Part shown: positions 1 through 8,700 of the stretch, one piece after another
Numbering within the stretch: position 1 is the first letter of the stretch
Layout: each line of letters begins with the position of its first letter
From: Ethanoligenens harbinense YUAN-3
GTDB taxonomy: Bacteria > Bacillota > Clostridia > Oscillospirales > Ethanoligenentaceae
Assembly: GCF_000178115.2 (NCBI RefSeq)
Contig: NC_014828.1
Span: 457,501 to 521,500 of the forward strand
DNA length: 64,000 nucleotides
Direction of reading: 5' to 3'
Translations under genes and position numbers: made by a program
Notes under the pieces: model-generated
Database searches by the model: none
What the model was told of the DNA's origin: nothing
What the model saw: the letters and a program-made list of their open reading frames with translations, nothing else

Positions 1-19
1 AGAGTACCAGTCTGCGGGG

Positions 20-48
20 TTGCAAAACCAAACGGATTGTGCTATATT
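20..48 (+). promoter_or_regulatory. Probable promoter of the 5S rRNA gene
   Basis: A TTGCAA box (20-25) and a TATATT box (43-48) are separated by 17 bases, with a TG one base before the -10 (extended -10 form). It lies about 140 bases upstream of the 5S gene and no 23S sequence is recognisable before it, so the 5S may be transcribed from here. Inferred from sequence only. Confidence 0.5.
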
Positions 49-184
49 AAATAGGCCTTTTTCCGGCGCGATCACTTCAAACCGGATGAAGATACAACCA
101 CAGGGCAGCAGACAGGTAAAGGTTTCAGGCAGAGCCGCATTTGGTTTCTGCTGAGTATCCTGAACCTGGTTGCATGGCCAGTGC
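49..184 (+). other. 5S leader/spacer, no gene seen
   Basis: This stretch has no convincing open reading frame with a ribosome site and does not look like the 3' end of 23S rRNA. It probably represents the transcribed leader of the 5S gene or a remnant rRNA spacer. Confidence 0.4.
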
Positions 185-302
185 AGCCGGTGTCAATGAC
201 GATGAGGTTCCACCCGTTCCCATTCCGAACACGGCAGTTAAGCTCATCGGTGCCGAAGATACTTGGAGGGAAGCTTCCTGGGAAAATAGGTCGGTGCCGG
301 CA
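185..302 (+). rRNA. rrf: 5S ribosomal RNA
   Basis: The 5S core motifs are present: a CCACCCGTTCCCAT block, CCGAACACGG(C)AGTTAAG, a GATACTTGGAGGG block and TGGGAAAATAGGTCG. The ends pair (GCCGG at 186-190 with CCGGC at 297-301), giving a gene of about 118 bases, the usual 5S length. It stands alone: no 23S gene or tRNA is recognisable upstream within the window, and glmS follows downstream. A strong hairpin terminator lies directly after it. Ends are set by helix I pairing and may be off by 1-2 bases. Confidence 0.93.
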
Positions 303-315
303 CAAGCAGACCAAG

Positions 316-360
316 AGAAGAGGAACAGTTAAGTTTTTTGCTGTTCCTCTTCTTTTTGTC
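316..360 (+). terminator. Intrinsic terminator after 5S rRNA
   Basis: A 13-bp perfect stem (316-328 with 341-353, centred on GAGGAACAG/CTGTTCCTC) is followed by a T-rich tail (CTTTTTGTC). It would end the 5S transcript before the glmS promoter. Confidence 0.9.
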
Positions 361-444
361 TGTTGTTTTGCGTTATATGCAAAACAATTTTTTGGCTAAG
401 CACATATATATGTAACATGCACAACGATTTCACTGCCAAATAAC

Positions 445-472
445 TTGACAATAAGAAAAAGTCGTGTATTAT
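445..472 (+). promoter_or_regulatory. glmS promoter
   Basis: A consensus TTGACA (445-450) and TATTAT (467-472) lie 16 bases apart. Transcription would start near 479, giving a leader of about 80 bases before the ribozyme and about 380 bases before the glmS start codon. Confidence 0.75.
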
Positions 473-554
473 GAAGGGTATAACTTGGAGTGCTTGAGAA
501 AGGAGGTTCTATATTCAGATTTAGGAAGGAGGCCATAAACCAATCGAAAACATA

Positions 555-708
555 TGCAGCTAGCGCCTGGACCGGTTCTGGCCGGTTGACGAGGAGAAAG
601 GTTATCGAAAGATTCGGCGGATGCCTTTCCGGCCGCTTAACCACGGTCGTTACATTTGCCTGTAAAACCCGCGGGTAACCGCGAAACAGAGGGTAGATGC
701 TGGTGAAA
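555..708 (+). ncRNA. glmS ribozyme (GlcN6P-activated self-cleaving riboswitch)
   Basis: The conserved glmS ribozyme core is readable in order: AGCGCCTG at the cleavage site, TTGACGAGGA, TTATCGAAAGATTCGGCGG, ATGCC..CCGGCCG, and the 3' part ending AGAGGGTAGATGCTGG. By homology, self-cleavage falls between A562 and G563. In Firmicutes glucosamine-6-phosphate acts as the cofactor and cleavage destabilises the glmS mRNA, giving product feedback. The gene starting at 857 is glmS, as expected. An extra hairpin plus T-run sits between the ribozyme and the coding region (see 742-784). Start and end are approximate. Confidence 0.95.
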
Positions 709-741
709 TTGTGTTGCGCATTTTTAAAAGGAAACAGTGTG

Positions 742-784
742 GGCCTGTATGGCATCTTGCACGCAAAGATGCATAGGCCTTTTT
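742..784 (+). terminator. Terminator-like hairpin between glmS ribozyme and glmS
   Basis: Arms GGCCT (742-746) and GCATCTT (752-758) pair with AAGATGC (766-772) and AGGCC (775-779), interrupted by a small bulge, and the stem is followed by TTTTT (780-784). This has the form of an intrinsic terminator inside the glmS leader, about 35 bases after the ribozyme and 73 before the start codon. It could attenuate glmS transcription or mark an RNA end; no antiterminator is obvious. Confidence 0.65.
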
Positions 785-856
785 GAACAGACCGGGCCGG
801 TAATATGTCCTGTAAAACAGAGGTCGGACGGTTTTGGTGAATGGAGGATCAACCAT

Positions 857-2662
857 ATGTGTGGTATTGTAGGATATATCGGTGAAAAAGATTCAGCGGA
901 TGTTTTGCTTGATGAACTTGGAAAATTAGAGTATCGCGGATACGATTCGGCAGGGATCGCAGTTTTTGAACAGGGCAAAATCAAAATCGTCAAAGCCAAA
1001 GGGCATCTTTCGGAGCTGAAAAAAAAGCTGGAAAAAACGGGAACACCGCGCGGGGTTTGCGGGATTGGCCACACGCGCTGGGCAACACATGGAGGCCCGT
1101 CGGACGTAAACGCGCATCCCCATGCTGCTCCCAACGTGACGATTGTGCATAACGGCATCATTGAAAACTATCTGCAGCTCAAAGAGATGCTCAAGGGGCA
1201 GGGTTACGATTTTGTCTCGGATACCGACACGGAAGTGATGGCAAAGCTGATCGATTATTCTTATCACGGCGATCCGCTGAAAGCCATTGCAGCCGCACTT
1301 GGGCACGCGCGCGGTTCCTACGCACTGGGTATTCTGTTCGCGGATTTTCCGGAACGCATTTATGCGGTGCGCAAAGACAGTCCGCTGATTGTGGGTGCAG
1401 GGCAGGGGGAAAACTTTATTGCGTCCGATATTCCCGCTATCCTCAAATATACCCGTCATTACTATTTGCTGGACGAAAATGAAATCGCGGAGATTACCAT
1501 GCAAGGCGTCACGTTCCACACGCTTTCCGGTGAAACGGTGGAAAAAGAGGAGCAGACCGCCGCGTTCGATATTGCCGCCGCGGAAAAAGGCGGGTTTGCG
1601 CATTTCATGCTAAAGGAAATCTATGAGCAGCCCAAATCTGTGCGCGATACCGTCAACCCGCGTCTGCTCAATGGGTTGCCTTCTTTGGGCTGCGGGGATC
1701 TTTCGGGGGTGGAACGTGTCCACATCATAGGCTGCGGCACGGCCATGCATGCCGGTCTGGTGGGGCGCGCCGCCATTGAGCGCTTCGCGCGGGTGCCGGC
1801 GGAAGTGCATGTCGCTTCCGAATTCCGGTATGGCGATCCGATTATCGGCAAAAAGGATCTGGCGGTCATCATTTCGCAGTCCGGCGAAACAGCCGATACA
1901 CTTGCGGCTCTGCGACTGGCCAAGCAGAAAGGTGTCCGCACGATGGCGATCGTCAATGTCGTGGGTTCCTCTATTGCCCGCGAGGCCGACTGTGTTCTGT
2001 ATACCTGGGCGGGACCGGAGATCGCGGTGGCGTCCACCAAGGCGTATTCCGTGCAGTTAGCCATGCTCGACCTGCTGGCACTTCAGTTGGCACTGGACCA
2101 CGGGCGGATCAGCCCGCATGAGACGCGCGTGCTCTGCGCAGACCTGCAGAAACTGCCGGATATGGTGGAAGAAGCGCTGAAGCTCGATGCATCGTGCAAA
2201 GAGGCTGCCGCGGCTTATGCCAAACAGGAGATCGCGTTCTTCATTGGACGTGGCGTGGATTACCCGTCTTCCATGGAGGGTGCGCTCAAACTGAAAGAGA
2301 TCGCGTATGTGGAGAGCGAAGCCTATGCCGCCGGTGAACTCAAGCATGGTACCATTTCACTGATTGTAGAACATACGCCGGTGATCGCGTTGGCGACGCA
2401 AAGCAAGCTGTTTGAAAAAACGGTGAGCAATATCAAAGAGGTGAAGGCCCGCGGAGCGGAGGTGCTGCTGCTTTGCGGAAAAGGCGCGCATGTGACGGAG
2501 GATGTGGCAGACCATGTCCTTATGTTGCCTGATGTGCCGGAATGGCTCATGCCCTCGGTTTTGGTCGTGCCGCTTCAACTGTTTGCGTATTACATGGCGG
2601 CGGAACGCGGCTGCGATATCGACCAGCCGCGCAATCTTGCCAAGTCCGTAACGGTGGAATGA
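857..2662 (+). CDS. glmS: Glutamine--fructose-6-phosphate aminotransferase (isomerizing)
   Basis: GlmS makes glucosamine-6-phosphate from fructose-6-phosphate and glutamine, the first committed step towards UDP-GlcNAc for peptidoglycan. The chosen ATG gives MCGIVGYIG, placing the nucleophile Cys directly after Met as required for an Ntn amidotransferase; GGAGG precedes it by 9 bases. Longer in-frame starts upstream would bury this Cys. The 601-residue product has the glutaminase domain (about 1-220, with GHTRWATHG and DTDTEVMAKL) and two SIS sugar-isomerase domains (SQSGETADT in the first). It ends in DQPRNLAKSVTVE, as the family does. Length is normal. Regulation is by the upstream ribozyme and perhaps by the leader hairpin. 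Confidence 0.98.
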   Translation: MCGIVGYIGEKDSADVLLDELGKLEYRGYDSAGIAVFEQGKIKIVKAKGHLSELKKKLEKTGTPRGVCGIGHTRWATHGGPSDVNAHPHAAPNVTIVHNGIIENYLQLKEMLKGQGYDFVSDTDTEVMAKLIDYSYHGDPLKAIAAALGHARGSYALGILFADFPERIYAVRKDSPLIVGAGQGENFIASDIPAILKYTRHYYLLDENEIAEITMQGVTFHTLSGETVEKEEQTAAFDIAAAEKGGFAHFMLKEIYEQPKSVRDTVNPRLLNGLPSLGCGDLSGVERVHIIGCGTAMHAGLVGRAAIERFARVPAEVHVASEFRYGDPIIGKKDLAVIISQSGETADTLAALRLAKQKGVRTMAIVNVVGSSIAREADCVLYTWAGPEIAVASTKAYSVQLAMLDLLALQLALDHGRISPHETRVLCADLQKLPDMVEEALKLDASCKEAAAAYAKQEIAFFIGRGVDYPSSMEGALKLKEIAYVESEAYAAGELKHGTISLIVEHTPVIALATQSKLFEKTVSNIKEVKARGAEVLLLCGKGAHVTEDVADHVLMLPDVPEWLMPSVLVVPLQLFAYYMAAERGCDIDQPRNLAKSVTVE

Positions 2663-2734
2663 TTGAAGGATATGCCGTTCCTGCCGTTTGATTGAAGCAC
2701 GGCCTGCATGCGCTTGCCGGGCGGATTACACAGA

Positions 2735-2775
2735 GAAACGCACCGGATGATTTGCATTCGGTGCGTTTCGTTTTT
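2735..2775 (+). terminator. Intrinsic terminator of glmS
   Basis: An 11-bp stem, GAAACGCACCG (2735-2745) with CGGTGCGTTTC (2759-2769), is followed by GTTTTT. The T-run is on the + side only, so it serves glmS. It also separates glmS from the convergent glucan synthase gene. Confidence 0.88.
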
Positions 2776-2796
2776 GCGGTTATGCGGAAAAGGTTC

Positions 2797-5700
2797 TTAT
2801 ATTCCGAGACGTACGGTATGGGTTCTCCCGTCGAGCGGAATGGCCTTCACCTTGTCGCCGTTTACCGTCAGCCCGGGCGCGCCGCCTTTTTTCACCCGCA
2901 GTGAGATGTCGCTCCCGCGCAGGCGCAGGTGGGCGGAAAACCCGTTCCAGTCCGACGGAAGTGAAGGGGATATAGTCAGTTCTTTTGCCCGGATGTGCAG
3001 CCCCAGCAGGTGCTCCAGCACCACGCGGTAATACCAGCCCGCCGCGCCGGTGTACAGGCTCCAGCCGCCGCGCCCTTCGATGGCGAGGTTGGAGGAAATG
3101 TCCCCTGCCATTGCGTAGGGCTCCAGACGGTAAATGCGTGCCTGCCCCGCGTCCAGTGCGCGGCCCACCGGGTTGAGCCATTGCAGGATGCGCCAGGCGT
3201 CGTCCGCCCGTCCGTCGGACAGCAGCCCCAGCGCCGCCCAGACCGCGCCATGCGTGTATTGTCCGCCGTTTTCCCGGATGCCGGGTGGATAAGAGCGGAT
3301 ATAGCCGGGGTTGTGCATCCCGTGATCGAACGGCGGGGTAAACAGTTTGACCAGCTTCAGACGCCCGTCAGCCAGATGTTCCAGCATGGAATCCAGCGCC
3401 TGTCGGCGTCTGCCCGCGTCCGGCATGTCCGCGATGGCGGCAAATGCCTGCGGCAGGATATCGATTTTGCATTCGTCGCAGGTCTTTCCGCCCAGCGGCG
3501 CACCGTCGTCATAGAAACCACGCAGATACCACGCCCCGTCCCAGCAATGCGTGTCCACCGCCTCGCGCAGTGCCTGCGCCCGCGCGGTGTAGGTTTCGGC
3601 GCGCGCATCGTCGTGCATGCCGCGGCAGATGGGGGCGAAGCGGTCGAGCACATGGGCGAGGAACAGCGCCAGCCAAACGCTTTCGCCTTTGCCGCCCGCG
3701 CCGACCAGATTCATGCCGTCGTTCCAGTCGCCCGCACCGAACAGCGGTAGGCCGTGCGCGCCGAAAGCCGATGCGCGCTCGATGGCGCGCACACAGTGCC
3801 CATATACATTTTCCTGCTCGTCCGACCGGCCGGGTGCGAAATACCGGTCACTCTCGGTCTGCTCCAACAGCGGCCCGTCGAGGTAATGGATGACGGTGGC
3901 CAGAACCCGGCTGTCACCGGTCTTTTCGAGATAGTCGCAGACCGTGAGCGGTAACCAGAGCAGGTCGTCCGAGATGCGGGTGCGTACGCCGCGTGCACCG
4001 CCGTCGCACGGGGGAAGCTGGTGCCACCAGTGCATCACGTCGCCTTCGCGGAACTGGTGCGCCGCGCAACGGAAGATATGTGCTTTTACCAGCCGCGGGT
4101 CGAGCAGCAGCGCCGCGCCGCAGTCCTGTAACTGGTCGCGGAAACCCCACGCACCTCCGCATTGGTAAAACCCTGTGCGCCCCAGAATGCGCGCGGACAG
4201 AAATTGCCGCCGCAGTACCGACATCAGCCGATTGAGCGGTTCATCCGGCGTTTCCACCTCGATCTCATCATCCGTATACGGCGGCTGCCCGCGATAGGCC
4301 GGTGCTTGGGACGCGGGAGGAGTGAGCGGCGGATCTGCGGTAGCCATATCCGTATCGGTTGCGGCCGTACCGGTGAGGACGGCGGGCGCGAGGGGCGCAG
4401 CGGCTTCCATTTCGGCAAAAACCGCCGCCGGCACGTGATGTTCGGGCGCAGGAGTCTCCGCGCCGCCCATGTCGTTCGATTCGGGTGTCGTAAGTTGTAA
4501 AGCCATACGCGCGATGTCCAGCGCGGCCTGCTCGCGGGCGCCCCAGCCCAGTGTAAAGGCGAGCGCCTTGCGTTTGCCCGGCTCCAATGTGCCGTGTTGC
4601 ACCAGCGCCGCGCAGGAGCCGGGCGCATGAGCGCCGGCTCCCGACCAGTCGCCCGCAAGGAACGCCGCCCGCCCGGTGACCAGCGCACTTTTTCCCTGTG
4701 CCGCCAGAACCCCCACGCCCGAAACGGTGGCCCATGGGTTGCACAGCAAAACGGCGTCGTTCTGCTGCTGCACGGTCAGGCAGCGCCGCGTGCCCAGATG
4801 TGCACCGCAGACCGGTTCGGTGTAATAGGCGATTTCATAGGGCACGGGGCGGTTCCCGGCGTTGGCCAGCTCCACCGTGAGGGTTTTGGCCATTAGATTG
4901 CCTGGAATATGCACTTGCAAAGAAATGGAGAGTTCTTCCACTTCACAGTCGTATCTCGCTTCGTTCCGCGTAAACGTCACCCGCGCGTTGGCGCAGAGGT
5001 CGTAGATATGCCGCCCCAGGCGCAGCAGTAGCAGTTCGCCCCGGTTGTCGCTTACGGGGTCGTTTAGCCAGGGGGTCAATTTGTTTTCGTGTGCGTTGAC
5101 GGCCCAGGTGCAGCCCAGCGCGCGGTCGGATACCAGCGTGCCGAACGTCTGGTTGGCGAGGATGTGGCACCACGGCGCGGGTGGCGTCTCCTGACCGTGC
5201 GGGATGAGCACATCGCTTCCTACGAAACCGCCCGCATAGAACGGAAATGCGGGCGCGTCGCCGCCAGACGGTTTGGGTGCGCGCAGCGGCGCAGCGGCGT
5301 AGGGTGTGAATGCGGGCCGGGCGGACGGACGCGCGATATGGCAGGCTACCGCCCGCAGCAGGGTGCCGGTCTCCTCCGGGTGGTGGCTGAGGTTGACCAG
5401 ATGCACCCCTCCACGGGCACCGATGAGATAGTCGCTGCCGCAGGTTTTCAGAACCGCCTTGATGCCGTCGGCCTGCGGGCGGGCGTAGTCGCCGCCCTCC
5501 CGGTAGGTGATGGCGAGGTCGCAGGTGATGCCCTGCAGCCGCAGCGCGCGGTGGGTGCGCACATAGGCATCCAGTTGCTCACTGGCTCCGTGGAACGGGA
5601 ACAGGATGAGCGGCAGGTCGCCTGAAATCCCTAAGCTCCACAGGCCCGGCTGACCCATCCGGTTCCTTGCTTTTGCTTCTGCGCGCTCGCTGTCCCCATC

Positions 5701-8700
5701 CTCCGCCAGAAAAAGGATCTGGGGCAGAATGAGGGCGGCCAGGCGTGATTCGATGCCGCTCCCGTTTTTGCCGGCCGCGTCCCGCAGGATGGCATGGAAG
5801 CCCTCGCGCCGTGCCTCGATCAGCCTGGCTTCTGCCTCCTCGTCGGTGTTGGCGGCGGCAAGCAGCAGCGTCACACTTTTTTTGCCGTGGGCGGGTGCGT
5901 TTAGACGCAGGCGCAGGGCAGCCGCGGCATCCGGCACCGCGCCGGTTCTGCGGGAAAACGGGGCGTCGAACGCGCCGGCCAGCGAGGCAATGCCGTCCGG
6001 TCGGGTGAGTAGCGCGGTTCGGTCCAGCTCAAATGTGAACGGCGTGTCCAGCTCCGCGAACCCCACAGCCAAAAACGCGGGCAATTCGGTGCCGCGCGGT
6101 CGGCGCGCAAAAAGCAGCACGTGGGTGTCCTCGCGGTAGGCCGCGCGTAAAAACAGGCGGGAGAATGCCGGATGAGCGGCTTCATCCGCCGTTTTGGCCA
6201 ACAGCGGTTCCAGATAAACCAACAAGTCGGCACTTACCGCCCGGGAGCCGGTGTTGGACAGCTCCAGTGCACGCGCCTCGCAGGGTGCCTGCCCATGCAG
6301 GCAGACGCGCATGGAGAGTCCCCACGAGCCGGTCTCGGCTTTATAGAGCGCGCCGTCCGGCAGGAAAGCGGCGGTATGCTTCACGGCGCGGTCCCGCATG
6401 TAAAAAGGCGCGGCAGTAGCGCAGACGGTCTTCTTCCCGACGCGTGCAAGCGCGAAAACGCCAGCGGGACGGCGCAGCAGATCGTCGCTGCGCTTGGTGA
6501 GGTCGATGCCGCGGAACAGCGAAAACGAAACGCCGCAGTCCGTGAGTACCAGGGTGTATTCGCCGTTGGCGATGGTGTGCGCTCGCGGCGTGGCGGGACT
6601 GACCTGCTCGAATTCTTCCCGCACGAACTGCCCGCGCCCCGGCTTGTCGGGAATCTCACGGCGGGGCACGTCATGGAAGACCACCGCGCCGGAGGGAATC
6701 TTCTCCTGCAACAGATCCTGTGCGGCGCGCATACTGCTGTTGCGCAGAAAACGTTCCTGCATCACGCCGCCGAACAAGGCGTTCGCACAGGCTACGATGC
6801 TCATGCCTACATGGTGCGCCATATAGCTTTTGACGATGGCACCCCGGCCGCCGGTGCGTGCGGCGGTGAAGTCCACGGCCTCAAAGAATCCGCAGCGGCC
6901 GTACAGTCCCAGTTTTTCCAGACGTTCCAGGTTGCGCAGGCTGTTGGCGGTATCAAATGGCAGCGCCAGAAAGGTGGAATACGGCGAGACCACCAGATCA
7001 TTGTCCATGCCGCGCTTGAGCGCCAGTTTCTGCACGCCGTGCGCTTCATACTGATAATTGAGCGCGGCGTCGAACGCATAGAATCCGCTCTCGGAAATCC
7101 CCCATGGCACACCGTGGGAACGCACCCGCCGTTTCTGGCAGTAGAGCACGAACCGCAGCGTTTCAGCCGAGAGGGAGTCCTCGTAGACGGGCAGCAACAG
7201 GTGGGGCATGAGATATTCGAACATCGTACCCGTCCAAGAGACCGGGCCGGTGTAGCCGTTCTGTCTCGTGAGGGTGCGCCCCAGCGTGCCCCAGTGGCGT
7301 TTGGGCACGATGCGCCTGGCCACGGCGTAATAACTGGCCAGCCGGGCCTCGCTCATCAGCAGGTCGTAGTAGATGTTGCTCCGTTCTTTTTTTTCGATAT
7401 CGTATCCGATATGGAACAGCTTGCGGCGCTTGTTGTAGAGAACGGCCATATCGGTGTTGTCCATCAGTTGGCGGATGCGTACGCGCAGCGGAGCAAACGG
7501 GGCTTCGGCGGCGTAGTCGCGCAGCCCCTCGTAGAGTGCCGTAAGGCAGCAGAGCAGGTTGCCGCTGTCCACAGTGGAGACATAGGCCGGGTGCAGCGGA
7601 GCAAGGGTGCGGGTATCGTACCAGTTGTAGAGATGGCCGTGCCACTTGGGCAGGCGTTCCATGGTGGAAACCGTGCTATCGACGCGGCGGAACAGCGTTT
7701 CTCCGTCAATCAGGCCGAAATCGCGCGCGGCCAGCGTGGCAAGTAATGCAAGGCCGATGTTTGTGGGCGAGGTGCGGTGGGCCACGGCATGCACCGGCGC
7801 TTCCTGCACGTTGTCCGGCGGCAGAAAATGGTCGTCTTCACCGGCAAAATCCTCATAATAGCGCCACATCGCGGCCGTGTAAGAACGAAGGATCTCTTTA
7901 TCTGCCGGGCGCAGGCTGTCGTCCGCGGGGCGAGCGGGGCGGCCGGAGAACCACGCGATGAGCGGTGCGGCAATGAAAAACGCCCCCGCGATCTGCGCCG
8001 CGGGAGAGAGGGCGGCAAACAGGAACAACAGCCCAGCTGTCATGGCCGGCCAGAACCGGCGCAGACCGTCGCCGCCCCGGGCTCGCGTTTCGCTTTCGGC
8101 GGAGGTCGTCCACGCGAGCAGGTCCTTTCCGGTGTGCTGCCTCCAGAGTGCCCTGCAGAGAGCGTCCAGCGCCGTCCACGCGTGCACTGGAAGAAACAGA
8201 TAGCCCAGAGCGCCCTGTGCCAGCGCGTTGACGGCCTGCGGCATTACCTTACAGTGGTATTTGCGCGAGAGCATGGACGGGCCGCCTGCCAGCACGGCCA
8301 GCAAAGCGTTCCACAAGCCTGCGCCCGCCACCGAGAGCACCGCCGCGGCCACAAGGAACAGCGCGAGCGGCAGCGGCGAAAATGCCGCCGAGATCAGGCA
8401 GACGAACGCCAGCACCGGCGTGAGGGAACGGCGCAGGTTGTCCCAGAGCTTGAACCGGGAAAGCCCGTCAAGCGGGGAATCGCGCCGCCCGCCGTCGGCG
8501 GCGGGAATGCGGCGGCCGAGAAAGGCGATGTTCTGCCAGTCGCCGCGGACCCAGCGGTGCAGGCGGGAGAACCAGGCATCCGGTCTTGCGGGAAAGCCGT
8601 CGGTCAGCTCCACGTCCGAGAGGAAGCCCGCCCGCAAAAAGCAGCCCTCGAGGATATCGTGGCTGAGAATGCGATTTTCGGGCAGCGCACCGCCGGCGAG

